From contig OY747704.1 in NCBI GenBank assembly GCA_963556495.2, forward strand, positions 38,610,001 to 38,674,000: 64,000 nucleotides of DNA, given 5' to 3'. The notes below the pieces were generated by a model, which was given only the letters and a program-made list of their open reading frames with translations, was not told where the DNA came from and ran no database searches. This DNA comes from Valencia hispanica (Eukaryota > Chordata > Actinopteri > Cyprinodontiformes > Valenciidae). Positions 12,243 to 24,280 of this stretch are shown in pieces. The position numbers and the translations under genes are program-made. The number at the start of each line of letters is the position of its first letter. Positions within the stretch are counted from its first letter, which is position 1.

Positions 12243-14171
12243 CATGTCAGTCATGTTAAATCAGGAGGTCAACTGACTGACTACTGTGTAATGGTTGATA
12301 ATTTTGCTAAGTTAATAATAGAATGATAGAATTACAATTATAGTGTTTACTTCCTAAATTGGAGTTAGATAAAAATGTATATATAGTCATGTCAACGTTT
12401 TCCAAAAACGGTAAATTGGAAATCAGCTGCAGCCTCCCAATTGTTGGACCATGATCAAAGAAGTTAATCCATCTGTGGAAAAGCATGGAAGAGTCACACA
12501 AAAATGCAAAAGGTTACTCTGTCAAAAAAAAAAAAAAACTATGCAAGCTGGAATCTAAACCAAAGATCACAGTCGGCAACAACCTTAGATCAAGCAGGAT
12601 TATTGCATAATAACTGTCTGGAAGCACTGTGTTTTTTGCGTTTTCTAACACTTATTTAAATACCTTTGGAGTTGATATTAAAACACACTGTTTTATGGGT
12701 TAATTATCTGAGGGTTACACCATAATTTCCTCACTTCGCTTTAAAATAAAGAAAACCACCCTCAATGATGCGTTACTGTTTTAAAGATCATATAGAAGCT
12801 TTTATTTACAACTCCAACACAATTAGTAGAGTTTCGAGGCCATTATGCACTCGCACATACTGCATCAGGGTTTCGGTCCTGTTCAAAGAGAGAGAGGTAC
12901 TCCACCCAGGTCATTGTGCTGAAGGTAATTATGCAACTTAGATGGCAGTTTTTCCATTAGGCCACTTTCACTAGTTTGAATTCACCGTCATGTCAAAGTA
13001 GCAATTAGCATGACAAGTGCTGTTTCCCATGATCCATTAGTAGCTAAATATTTTCATTACAATGCTCTGCTTCTGCATCTCTTTATCTCTTTTTTTTTCT
13101 TCCTTTGTTCCATATTGTGATTTTTTTATCTTTCAGTCTTGTGCAAAGAGTCCACTTTCTTCATGTTAATGTTTGGTTTGTAATAAAATCAAACTCACTG
13201 AGAGAGGCACAGTATGCTCAGAAAGTAAAGATTAATGGAAAATATGTTGTACGTGATAGTTAAAAACTAAAAAGGCATAGTGTGATTTTAATTTTACTTA
13301 CAGGAAAATAAAAGAACACTCATCACTACATTTTTGAAAAGTTTTATTTGTCTAATGAGGCTGACAGTTATCACATCGTCCTTGAGTTTATTTGCAGAGC
13401 AGAGCTTCTCAACCTTTACTGTGCTATTGTTTTCCTCTTCCCCGGCTTAACTTCACAGAAAATGAATGACCGTGTGCTTACCCAGAGAAATGTATCTACT
13501 CTAGTCAGCCATCTACTTCCCTGGCCTTTTTTTCACTCTATTGTCAAGGATTGTTTTTCCAGTCTTTCCCCTGCGTAAGATGAATGGCTGTGACTACATA
13601 TATGGAATCACTTTCTTTCCGAGTTCATTGTTCGATGTTTATGTCAGATTTCGAAATGGCTGCATGTCAGAGTTATACTCGTAACTTTTTTTGTCAAAAT
13701 CGACTTGGAGTTGAAGTGTTATTGATCCAGGTGCTGCATGGTAGACTTCCTAAAACTCGCTTTTTGTTACTTATGTAAATAGCTTCTCCATTAAAACAGA
13801 AATCTATTTGTTTGTGTCGAAGTCTGTTTGTATTGTATGCTACCAGAGCTTGTATAACAGTGAGTCAATTTATAGGTCTTTTAAGATTGCTTCATAGAAA
13901 ACAACATATCTAATCCAACATGTAGATTTTGTAGATTATTTGTTTATAAATGTCTAAAGTAAGGGTCTCTGTGCAGAGAAAGAATACTTGATTTATTCCA
14001 GAGCAAAATTAAATATATTCAGAACTTATATCATCCAAGTATCTTTCAAGAGTTGTTGTGGATGATGATGCTGTGGGCAGAAAGGATAGCAGTCAGCCTT
14101 GGAATGAATTTGAAGAGGCCTCTGACTCTGACTGAAGACTGTTCCTGTAAGACTGCCTCATGACTGTCATG
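12243..14171. other. Spacer, nothing recognised
   Basis: AT-rich DNA. Plus-strand frames at 13,348-13,578 and 13,584-13,778 have no recognisable domain, no adjacent splice signals of quality and no family resemblance. Confidence 0.35.
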
Positions 14172-14499
14172 TAAGGCAACGGGATTTTATTTGTATAGCA
14201 CACTTTCAACAACAAGGTAATTCAAGGTGCTTTACATGATTAAGGGGTAAAATAAACTTAGCAGTAAAACACAGACAAAGCATATAAAGTAAAAATAGCA
14301 ATAAAGCAAGAAGCATACACAAAACATGCGATACATGAAAACATTACTCAAAGGCAGCTCTAAACAGATATATTTTTAGTTGTGATTTAAAAGAACTCTG
14401 TTTCAGCAGCCGAACAGTTTTCTGGAAGTTTGTTCCAGATTAGAGGTGCATAGAAACTGAACGCTGCTTCTCCATGTTTGGTTTCTAATCCTAGGGATG

Positions 14500-15108
14500 T
14501 TAAGTACTGGAACTGGAGGACGTGAGTTGTCTGGGGGATTGATTTAGTAACAGATGTTCAACATACTTCGGTGCTAAGCCATTCAGTGATTTATAAAGTA
14601 GTAAAATGATTTTGAAGTCTGTTCTCTGAGCTATAGGGAGCCAGTGTAAGGACTTTAGAACTGGGGTGATGTGCTCTACTTTCCTGGTTCTGGTGAGGAC
14701 ACGAGCAGCAGTGTGGATCAGCTGCAGCTGTCTCAGCTGACCTTTTAAGCAGACCTGTGAGAACACTGTTGCAGTAATCAATCTGACTAAAGATAAACAC
14801 ATGGATGAGTTTTTTGAGGTCCTGTTGCGACATTAGTCCTTTAGTCCTAAAAAAATTTTTCAGGTGACAGAAGGCTGACCGTGTTATTGCCTTTATGTGA
14901 CCCTGGAGGTTCAGGTCTGAGGCCATTACTACACCTAGATTTCGGGCCTGATCAGTAGTTTCTAGCTGTATTAACTGAAGCTGTGTGCTGACTCTTGATC
15001 GTTCCTCTTTAGGTCCAAAAGTAATTACTTCTGTTTTGTTTCTGTTTACCTGGAGAAAGTTATGGTTCATCCATCCATTAATTTGCTCTGTGCATTTACC
15101 TAGGGTTT
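14500..15108 (-). pseudogene. L2-A ORF2, C-terminal part (broken)
   Basis: Minus translations of 14,591-15,070 and 14,500-14,802 give the region after the RT palm: [40 protein letters not shown], then in another frame [16 protein letters not shown] and [12 protein letters not shown]. These are the thumb and C-terminal region of L2-type ORF2 protein. The switch of frame near 14,720 marks a small indel. It is the downstream continuation of the RT at 17,446-18,500 beyond the inserted hAT element. Confidence 0.85.
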
Positions 15109-16073
15109 GGATGCAGGGTTTTTCCTAGGTCAAAAAAGGTCAGTGGTGGTACTCACTTGTGGATTTAAGAGCAGGTGTGATAGTTTTCTTTTTCAGTTGA
15201 CCCAAATTGATTTCCGTTAGTAGCCCATACCGTGGTCATAATTGCTCAACAAAGGACACATTGTTCAATAACCTAATTTATTTACAGCAAGCCAAACATA
15301 TATACACACACACAATCACAAAATACACCATATAAATGATATCAGCCACCGTGGTTCAAAACCACTGGCTCTGTGTTTTTTTAGATCTAAGGAAAATAAA
15401 GAAAAAGTTAGACTACTTTAAATAACTGGTAACACTAGAATAAAGGCTCAAAATGAACAGCAGATTCGTTCTAACTTATTAATAAACCCTTTGTAACTTT
15501 ATTAAAAGGGTGATAAATATCAGTTTAGTATTAGTTATTCTTGTGCAGCTTTATTTATTTACTTAATTTGGGTAACAAAGTTGCACTGATTGACTAATAC
15601 TTAATGTTTAAATATCACTTTACTCCCTTACAATCAAGTTGCAAAAGTTAATTAATAATGAAGTGCTAGTCTGGTGTTTATTTCGACTATGTTCAAGTGT
15701 TAGGCTACCGCATTACAGAAGACCAATGAATGCACACGGCAAGCAATGCGATGTGGAATGAATAGGCTTATTTGTTTTACACTATCAGAACCAATGTTTT
15801 GACTGAGGGCACTGTTTCACTGCTCTAGACTAAACGAGATTGTCTATTAACCAATCTATCATGGGTCAAAGACGCTGGGTGGCGCACTGCGAGTGTTTAA
15901 TTGTGATCTGGATGGGTTTCCAAAGATTGGATGGTGAAATGAGTGACCGTGTCAATTGGATTATAATGCCCCTGACTTTTATGACTCAAAACGACTTATC
16001 CGTACTGCGTGGAACATAGGTAGGGCTACTTCTATTTTTACCTGATGTGATGGCCCACTAGGCAGATGCGGAG

Positions 16074-16101
16074 CTTTATAGACTTTTGAAAGTCTATAAA
16101 G
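16074..16101. repeat. Perfect 12-bp inverted repeat, 4-nt loop
   Basis: CTTTATAGACTT and AAGTCTATAAAG flank a TTGA loop. It lies within the hAT-like insertion at 15,114-17,445 and has no assigned role. Confidence 0.7.
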
Positions 16102-16399
16102 TATAGGCTAGCCCCGTGTTGTTGGCAATTGAGCCATCGTGCAGGTTGCACTTATTAAATTATAAAGGCTCGGGAATTCGAATAAAAACAGTTTGCAATA
16201 AAAACATTGTGCAAAACCAGAGTGTTCAGACATGTAAAAAAAAGGAACCCAGAGAACAGAAAAGGGTCGCCTCAAAAGGTCAAAGATAGATGGCAGAAAC
16301 AATGAGAAAAATAAATAACTGGTAGGTCTGGTAGGTATTCAAAGGAAAGTTAGTATAATAAGGAAAACGGAACAGAACAGAAAGGAGGAAATAATTATA

Positions 16400-16620
16400 T
16401 CTAGATTAGGATTTGTTCATACAGGGTTAAACAACCAATCATTCAAACAGGGGAAACATGTTACAGGGAAATGTGACTTTTGTCTTCAAGAAGAGACTGT
16501 TGATCATGTTATATTATTTTGCCTGAAGTATACTGTTGAGAGAAGGGACGTGGTACAAAATATTTACAAGATATCAAATTGCAACTGGAAATCCAAGACC
16601 TCCTAACCAAAATTTATAGT
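16400..16620 (+). pseudogene. LINE fragment with C-terminal zinc-binding block
   Basis: Plus translation gives GFVHTGLNNQSF, then TGKCDFCLQEETVDHVIL followed by FCLKYTVERRDVV. The pattern C-x2-C ... H-x4-C with 'ETV.HV' is the zinc-binding block found near the end of several non-LTR retrotransposon proteins (I/Nimb-like and related). Upstream RT sequence is not present, so it is an isolated fragment inside the hAT-like insertion. Confidence 0.6.
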
Positions 16621-17445
16621 TATGCAAAAAAATTGCAGCGATATCTCAAGAATATGACATTAATATAAATAATAGTTTTTGTTTTTTAGTACTTTGTAAA
16701 AATAAGTGGGGCATATTTAGTATTCATTGAACATTATTTATTATTTTCAGTGTTTTTTGTTATAAGTTTTAAATTGTGTTTCAAATGTTCCTTGAATGCA
16801 CCACAGGTGTGCGATGCAGCGTAGTACAGACAAGTTTCTGTCTGATGTTCGTATGTGGCTTATAAAAGAAAGATCGGTCTTATATACCTGCCGATTTATT
16901 TATTTTTTATTTTGAATTAATTTTACACACAAAACACCTTTGTGTGAAAGTGGGTGAAATAAACCGAGAAAGGTTTATGATTGGTCAGATGTACTGTGAT
17001 AATACTGCATGCACGTGGGCAGATCGTTCCCATTCTGAGTGTCTGGAAACAGTCTGGATGCAGAACAAGCCGGGTCTCTAATCTGTAGAGAATACCGGTG
17101 ACAAAGTTTCACAGAAAGTAGCTAAGGGTGGTCAGAAATGTCGCTAGATTTGTCGCAAGGCGCTTTTTGGAAAGGGGTCTGAAAAGTCGTTAGAAATAGT
17201 GACAAAGTTGCTAATTTGGCAACACTGACTGTGACTTAATGCAGGGTCATGCGCTGATTTTGAAATAGAGCCACCGCTGTTGCTGCGTTTGTCTCTAGTA
17301 ACTGCAGTTAAATCCCGACCATTGAGCACATAGACCCAACAGACCTCGCTGAAAATATTTATCTGTATCCCCATCGTGAGTCGGTGGCAGCAATAAATTA
17401 GTCAGTGGTGGCCGCCACTGAGATCCCTTTGTAGGAATAGCCCTG

Positions 17446-18570
17446 GGATGGGTTCAAAGTCACCTGGTGACATTGTAAGGTAGAGCTGAGTATAATCTAC
17501 ATAGTTATGGTAGTTAATCTTATTGGTGGTTATAATCTGGGCTAGTGGGAGCATGTAGATCTTAAATAAGAGGGGCCCCAGGATGGAGCCCTGGGGCACC
17601 CCACATGTGATTTCTGTTCGGTCTGATGAAAAGTTCCCTATTGAAACAAAGAAGTCCCTGTTCTTTAGGTAAGACTCGAACCAGCCAAGTACTGTACCAA
17701 AAAGTCCAACCCACATCTCCAGTCGTTACAATAGTATATCATGATCAACAGTGTCCAATGCTGCACTGAGATCCAACAGAACCAGCACTGTGGTTCTACC
17801 ACAGTCTGTATTTATGCGAATGTCATTGAAAACTTTGACGAGGGCAGTCTCGGTGCTGTGGTGAGCACGGAAACCAGACTGAAAAACATCAAAGCAGTTG
17901 GTCATTGTTAGGAAATTATTTTACTGCTGAAACACAGCTTTTTCAATAATTTTACTGATGAATGGAATATTAGAGATTTTCCTATAGTTTTGCATTAACA
18001 TGTTGTCCAGATTATTCTTTTTTAGCAGTGATTTAATAACTACTGTTTTTAATGCCTGGGGAAGACACCTGACAGGAGCGATGAGTTCACTATTTGAATC
18101 AGATCACACCCAAGCACAGGGAAAACTTTAGTAAGGAACGCTGTGGGTAGGATATCAAGACTGCAAGAAGAGGAGCTTAATTGGTTAATGATTTCTTCAA
18201 GGTTATTTTGGTTTAATTCATGAAATTCTGACTTTTTTTTTTACATTGGTGTTGTTTGTGTATAACATTGGGATTGGGTTCGGTGCTGCAGTACAGACTG
18301 ACCATCTAATTGTTAGAATCTTTTCAGTGAAAAAGTTGGCAAAATCATTGCTGCCCTGTTGGAATTTAATTCAGTGGCTACTGTCATTGGAGGATTAGTT
18401 AGTCTTTCCACGGTTGCAAACAGAGTCTGTGCATTATTAATGTTTCTGTTAATAATTTCAGAGAAGAAAGATTCTCTAGTATCTTTTAAATTTAACCGAT
18501 ATCTGCTCAGTTTCTATTTGTAGATCTCACAGTGAACCTGGAGTCAAGTTTTCTGCCATTTTTTCTTGAC
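17446..18570 (-). pseudogene. L2-A ORF2, RT and linker region (broken)
   Basis: Minus translation of 17,402-17,716 gives [20 protein letters not shown] and [20 protein letters not shown], the RT fingers/palm motifs, and further on a decayed palm: where active RTs have YADD this copy reads [10 protein letters not shown], so both catalytic Asp positions are disturbed. Upstream minus sequence at 17,700-18,300 aligns with 62,700-63,000 of the young copy. Several stops and one-base shifts. Interrupted at its 3' side by the hAT-like insertion. Confidence 0.85.
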
Positions 18571-19200
18571 TTGTCGACACTCCCTTTTTTCACTACGTAC
18601 CAGTGGATCGCTTGTCCACGGAGACTTCTTTCTACCTAAGACTACTTTCACTTTATTTGGAGCAATGAAATCAATGATGTCTGAGATTTTCGTGAGGAAA
18701 TTATCTACCAGCTTATTTACTAACTTGGAGTTGGGAGATGAGGGGGATGTGGTGGAAGGGTAAATGCGTTTAAAGGTTTCAACTGAACTGTCCCCTAGAA
18801 AACGCTTTTTTAGAGTTATCTCACTGTGGCTAGATAGTTCAAAGAAAACACAGAAATGGTCAGAGAGTGCAATATCAATTACCGAGATGTCAGATATAGT
18901 TAAACCTTTACAGATAATTAAGTCCAGAGTGTGTCCTCAATTGTGTGTTGGTTGTTTGACATGCTGGGTCAGGCCGAAGTTATGAAAAGTGTCACCTAAT
19001 GTTTTTGCTAGTCTATCCTGTGGGTTGTCAGTATGGATGTTGAAGTCCCCCACAATGGTCAATTGGTCATAATCGATACATATTATGGAAAGAAGGTCAC
19101 TTTCTCTTGCTTATAACAACAGAATGATTTTTTTTTTTCGGTGGCTGGACGACTTCTGGGAGATGGTGGCAGTAGAATTACTGTCTGGTTCCCTTCCATA
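18571..19200 (-). pseudogene. L2-A ORF2, endonuclease region (broken)
   Basis: Reverse complement of 18,566-19,060 parallels 61,760-62,290 of the young copy, including the block corresponding to GDFNIHTDNP and the SDH-containing end of the APE-type endonuclease. It joins ORF1 directly: after the UGA at 19,203-19,201 the same frame continues as YGREPDSNSTATISQK, aligned with the start of ORF2 in the young copy. An A-rich run near 19,130-19,140 and several indels destroy the frame, and most of the N-terminal endonuclease region is missing between 19,060 and 19,140. Confidence 0.75.
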
Positions 19201-20535
19201 TCAGATGTCTGTTATTACCAGTGGGGGTATGGGCGGAATACATCCAGTGTTAGTCCCAGGGGCCTGATGTAATCCAAGTTTCTGTGTTAGTTGTGACCCA
19301 AATCTAATTTGTGCTTTCAGTCTCTCTGTAAAATCTCTAAACGAAGTGTCATTAGGTGTCGATGAGCATGATGACATAGGAATGCTTGAAGAGCACCGTG
19401 CTGAGCGATGTACATCTTTGCTCGCTTCTGCTGGAAATGTTTGTTCTCTGTCAGTCCGTGCAGCTGTCTGGGCTGGTGATGTCACTTGTTGTGTGTAGGG
19501 AAGTGTTTGTTCTCTTATAGTATCCATGGGCCATGCTTCAAGGTCAGCTCTTGGGTGCTTTATCAAGTGTTTATTCAGATAACAGAAAATATTTGAGGTC
19601 AAGAGTCTCAGTCCAGCTCTGTTAAGATAGCGATTTATCTTGTCCTTTGCACATCTAAATATTTTAAAGTTATTAATAAATAGGATAGATTTTTCAACAG
19701 ATTTTCTCTTCAAATATTTATGGAGCATGCGAAGTCTACTTTACTTTTCATCATTTCCTTCAGGGACCGGTCTGCTGATAAAGATGTTTATGTTGAGTCC
19801 ATCAAGTCTCTATAGTAGATCAGAGTAGTCTTTTTGAGAATCTCTGATTGTTTCTTGACTACATCAGTTGCACCTGTGTGGATAGCAAGCTTTTCCAGTT
19901 TACGGTGTTGTTCTAAAATTGTCTGGATTTTTTCTGATGTTTCTCTCACTTTGTTCTTGGGGCAGCTGTTAACGCTAGTGTTCTGGCTACAAAAATCTTC
20001 GATACTATTATTTGATCCATCACGTATAATGGGAACTTTTGCTTGGATGTGGGGTTCTTGCTTTCTTATGTATCCGCTTCATGTGGATGGATTTCTCCGG
20101 GTAACCTTGGCTGGTCCCAGGGCCTGCGTCGTCTTTCAGGGAACTGAGGGCTGCAAATCTGTTTCTCAGCGGTATTCCAAGGGGAGTGATTGTTTTGGAT
20201 TGCAGTTTCTTCTTTCTCAGAGCAGAGAAAGCAGGTGTAGATTTAGTGTGCTTTAAAGCCAGCCAGTCTTTGTCAAATTGTGAATGGGTTGTTCTACCCT
20301 GGGTGCCTTTTGGGAGGGGGAGTAGGGTTGTTCTGTGGCTTCTGTGCGAGACTGTTGAACCCGAGATAACACCGGGCTGCCAGGCTCTTCCCCCCTGCGT
20401 GTCGTCATCAGTAAAGTTGTCTTATTTTCATATCCAGTGTTTAGATTAAAATTAATGTGGAAAGGGTGTAAGTTCGTCTCGATTGTTTCAATTCTCTGGA
20501 GCAGTTTCTCCAAGTCCTCAGCTGAGCAAAACACC
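19201..20535 (-). pseudogene. L2-A ORF1 (esterase-like), broken
   Basis: Begins MVFCSAEDLEKLLQRIE (20,535 down), a coiled-coil-like start shared with the young copy, and ends ...ITDI-UGA at 19,201. Minus translation of 19,201-19,728 keeps the end of the SGNH/esterase-like domain (INNFKIFRCAKDKINRYLNRAGLRLL) and the C-terminal 'RFGSQLTQKLGLHQAPGT' stretch. The middle is in other frames with stops, so it is a pseudogene. About the same length as the 435-residue intact version at 59,870. Confidence 0.85.
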
Positions 20536-20735
20536 ATTTTGGTAATCCACAGTCCTTCAGAAAGATAATCCAAAAAGGAGATCCATTCTAATACAGTGAC
20601 TCCAGAGGCTGGGTGTATAAAGTAACAAAGAAATTAGCTAAGAAAAGAAAATACGAAAAGGGAATAAGGCTAGAGATCAGGAGAGGTCGGGAGAGGCTGA
20701 TCCTCTTTTAGCAGCCACAAGTGATGTGTCAACTC

Positions 20736-21240
20736 AATTTCTGGACAGCAGAGATGATATTCCACAGTAATATATTCTGATTGACACCCTTAGTTGTCGG
20801 CAACCACTGGTAATCCACCTCATTTACTTTTGCCACTCTTTAAATCTCTTTCTGGCTGTAGGGTTAGAAAGCCGGGCAGAGAGACGTTGGAGTCAAGGAT
20901 ATGATCGATGGAAGACATGCACCTTTTATCTCTGTTGTTTGGTACTGCTGTGCATCCATGAAGCCTCCTTTTCAACTTCTCTGGGAATTCAAACAAAATT
21001 TTAATCCAAAATAAAAAAAATTGTGCTCATTTACAAGAAAGAAAGAATGAAATGTCAATTTAAACATTTTCTACAGTTAATATCTTGTGATTTGTACATG
21101 CAATTTAATGTTTCCTATTGACTTATTTAGCCACAGTGCATCACAACTGAAAATATCCCTTTGGTTGAATAGTGGTATAAGTTTATCTTAATAAAACAGA
21201 ATTTCATCAGAGTTAATTTATTTAAGTAATTCAGTTCAAA
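20736..21240. other. Spacer between two LINE copies
   Basis: No gene recognised. Part of it (20,736-20,900) might be the extreme 5' UTR of the L2-A copy; the boundary cannot be set without another full copy. Confidence 0.35.
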
Positions 21241-21472
21241 AATGTCAGCAGCAGATCTACCGCAGCAGCTGAGCCACACAGGGCGCCCAGAGGAGGCAAG
21301 GCCAAGACACCCCCTCCACCCAAGCGCTACCTGGAGAGCATCCAGGCAGCCACAGTTGACCACCGCTCCCAATGCAGAGGGCTCCCATACAGGAAACACT
21401 GGCAGGAAGATTAAAATAATAGATAAAAAAATAAAAAAAATAATAATAGATTAAAGTATAGAAATAACAGGG

Positions 21473-21576
<104 letters not shown>

Positions 21577-21599
21577 AAGACTACGCAGTAAAACCTGAA

Positions 21600-22900
21600 A
21601 ATATAAGCAATAATCAGTTAAAAGATGGTTAAAAAGGTGAGTCTTGAGCCTGCTCTTAAAAACATTTATGTTCCCTGTGGCTCTGAGGTCCTCCGGCAGC
21701 CTGTTCCAGAGGTGAGGGCCATAATAATGGAAAGATGCCTCGCCATGAGTGTGTGTCCTGACTTTAGGGATAACAAGGAGACGGCTGCCAGAGGAGCGCA
21801 GACACCGTGAAGGTTCATATGGTGTAAGCAGGTCTGAAAGATAAAAAGGCCCAAGACCATTAAGACACAATTAAAAGAACTTTAAAATCAATGAGTTTAA
21901 GACAGATGTAATGTGTTCCCGCCTCCTGGTTTCGTCAGGACATGTGCTGCTGAATGTTTTGTAGAAGTTGTAATCCTGAGACATTCTTTTTGGGGAGACC
22001 AGAAAGCCGGGCATTACAGTAATCAATTCTACTGGTGATAAAAGCATGCATCAGTATCTCCGTGTTGGCCCAAGAGAGAATGGGGCGGACTCTGGCTATG
22101 TTCTTTAGGTGATTAAAAACCTATTTTGGTGATATTTTTATTGTGAGGGATAAAAGTCAGCTCAGAGTCAAAAATCACACCCAGGTTCTTGTAAAGGAGT
22201 AGTAAGACAGTGATTGTAGTTTTGGTAAAAGTTGCTCTCTCTGAGCCTCCGGACTGATGACTAAAACTTCAGTTTTGTCCTGATTGAGCTGGAGAAAGTT
22301 TTCTGCCATCCAGGATTTAATGTCTAAAATTCAGTTAAAAAGTGCATCCATTGGCCATGTGTCATCAGGAGACAAGGAGATGTATAAATGTGTATCATCA
22401 GCGTAACTGTGAAAGTTCACTCCATGTCTCCTGATGACAGTGCCAAGAGGGAGCATTTAAGGGTTAAAAAGCACTGGGCCTAAAATTTTACCCTGGGGCA
22501 CATCACATGAGATCTTGTGGACCTTAGAGAAGTATCTAAACTTACCATAAAAGTCCTGTTTGTGAGATAGGGTGTGAATCATTTGTGAATAGCACCAGAG
22601 AGGTCAATCTGTTTTAAATGGGTTAAAAGAATAGTGTGGCCCACTGTATCAAAGTCAACGCTTAGATCCAGTAGAACAAACACTGTCCCCCTCTGTGCAT
22701 CATAGTCTAAAATTATTTGGAATCCTCAAAAGGGCCGTTTCGGTGCTGTTGTTCACCTTAAAACCAGACTAAAATTTATCCAGTACATCATTTTCATTAA
22801 TTAAATAATTAAGTTGAAATAAAACAAGCTTTTCTAAAAATTTTGCTTAAAAACAATAAGTTAGTTACCAGTCTAAAATTGTTGAAATCATTAAAATCTT
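21600..22900 (-). pseudogene. L2-C ORF2, RT and C-terminal region (broken)
   Basis: Minus translation in pieces gives the RT fingers motif DLSVDFDTVGHTILL (about 22,690), a decayed palm, the NQDKTEVLVISPE block, [16 protein letters not shown], and the C-terminal LWNRLPEDLRATGNINVFKS. Stops and shifts are frequent. The order and motifs match L2-type ORF2 but the residues differ clearly from L2-A, so it is a separate subfamily. Confidence 0.75.
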
Positions 22901-23590
22901 AATTGCTCTAATTCAACAGGGGCCTCACCACAGTCCCCTTTTAGGCGGCAGGAAAGACCCCCATCTGAAGGGAGCAATTCATTATGGTTAAAATCTAATC
23001 TCTAAAAAATCCATAAAATGGCTTAAAAAAGGAAGTGGGAATCGTCCAGAAGACATGTGGTGGGCATCACTAACGAGAAAACTTTATCAAGATTCCCAGC
23101 TTCTACCAGGACAAAACTGTCCAGCGTTTCCCCTGGTAGAGACACACACTCAGATTTGTCCAAAACCATGTTACTTAGAGAAGATAAAATATTGCATCTG
23201 ATGGTGTCTACGTTCCCTCTGAAGTAGTCTGCAAATTCCTCACAAACAGTATTTGAGGGGGTTTATGAAATGCATTAGAAGCACCGTTAAAGTTTTTGTC
23301 AATTGTGGAAAATAGAATTTTGGGATTATTTTTATGATCTGAGATTATTTTGGAAAAGTATGCATTTCTTGAATTTCTTGCTGCATCATTGTATGCTTTG
23401 AGAAGTTCTGTTTATATTTGATGGTTTATCTAGGTTTTATTTTTTCACCATTTTCTCTCCGCCACCCTGCAATTTCTCTTTAGTTTTTTGAGGCTTTCAT
23501 TTTTCCAAGGCAATTCAAATTTTGAGTGTAAACATTTAACTTTAAGTGGAGCAAGCAGGTTGAGAGCGGACTGAAGCCTACTGTTAAAAT

Positions 23591-23814
23591 CAGGCGTGCT
23601 CAATCCTGGTCCTCGAGATCTACCGTCCTACAAATCTTAGATGTATCCCGAATCCAACACACCAGATTCAAATTGTTCAATTCCCTCATCAGCAGTCTGT
23701 CAGCTCTGCAGAGGCCTGGTAACGAGGCCTTCATTTGATTCAGCTGTGATGAGAAGGGAGGCACCTAAAAATTGCTGGATGGTAGATCTTGAAGACCAGG
23801 GTTGAGCACCCCTG
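23591..23814. mobile_element. hAT MITE, 224 bp, exact 8-bp TSD
   Basis: Inverted ends CAGGCGTGCTCAATCCTGGTC region and CAGGGGTGCTCAACCCTGG (reverse complement), flanked by the perfect direct repeat GTTAAAAT (23,583-23,590 and 23,815-23,822). The element is inserted in the endonuclease region of the L2-C copy, whose sequence resumes after it. A relative lies at 51,052-51,236. Confidence 0.9.
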
Positions 23815-23829
23815 GTTAAAATCATTGAC

Positions 23830-24280
23830 AATAAAATCACAGGGGGCGGGTAAGGCAATACGAGGAATCTTAGCAAAAACTTCAAGAAAACCTGCAGCCA
23901 CTTCAAGGGTTAGATGACGCTTCCTGACAGTTCTCACAGAGGTCTCCCGCTGGATAAGACTGGTGATGTTAAAAAATACACAGCAGTGGTCACAGACAGC
24001 CAAGTCAACAACAGAGGACACATTGGTGGACAGGCCATACGTAATGACCAAGTCCAGGGTGTGTCCTCTGTTGTGAGTCAGCTGAATGACATGCTGGGTA
24101 AAATCCATATAATTCAGGATATTTAATTCTATTGATAAAGGATCTAAAAGGTTATCCACATGTAGATTAAAATCACTTATTTTCATAAGAGTTGTGCAGA
24201 GTTGATAAAAATAATGAAAATTCTTTAATAAAAAGGTGTGCTTTTTTTGGGAGGCCTTTAAACTGTGACACATTAAATCT
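23830..24280 (-). pseudogene. L2-C endonuclease region (broken)
   Basis: Minus frame 23,740-24,273 reads FNLHVDNLLDP, then FTQHVIQLTHNRGHTLDLVI, then CDHCCVFFNI. This is the second half of an APE-type endonuclease (the 'DFN.H.D' and 'S/CDH' blocks), homologous to 61,774-61,985 in L2-A. The last residues of that frame run into the MITE and are not LINE-encoded. Confidence 0.75.

Larger units (their letters stand above)
15114..17445. mobile_element. hAT-like element with 5-bp target duplication
   Basis: A 2,332-bp insertion in the old L2-A copy. Ends are imperfect inverted repeats: CAGGGTTTTTCCTA at left, CAGGGCTATTCCTA at right (reverse complement), with a further match CAGTGGTGGT / CAGTGGCGGCC inside. 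Flanks are the direct repeat GGATG (15,109-15,113 and 17,446-17,450), and the uninterrupted target is known from other L2-A copies. CAGGG ends are typical of hAT; a 5-bp duplication fits the group described in fish as hAT5, which is my inference. No transposase frame is present, so it is a deletion derivative. It carries a LINE fragment (16,400-16,620), a hairpin (16,074-16,101) and a module (17,128-17,227) shared with the hAT at 5,905. Confidence 0.8.
14172..20735 (-). mobile_element. L2-A LINE, old near-full-length copy (minus)
   Basis: A non-LTR retrotransposon of the L2/CR1 group reading from about 20,735 down to 14,172. In minus order: a 5' UTR, ORF1 (about 20,535-19,201), ORF2 endonuclease (about 19,200-18,570), reverse transcriptase (about 18,500-17,446 and onward at 15,108), C-terminal region and the GGCAA-type 3' tail. 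The same order is seen in the young copy at 59.7-64 kb. The RT region is interrupted by a 2,332-bp DNA transposon at 15,114-17,445; removing it and one copy of GGATG restores continuity with the young copy. Both ORFs carry multiple stops and shifts, so this copy is dead. The 5' boundary is approximate. Confidence 0.88.
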
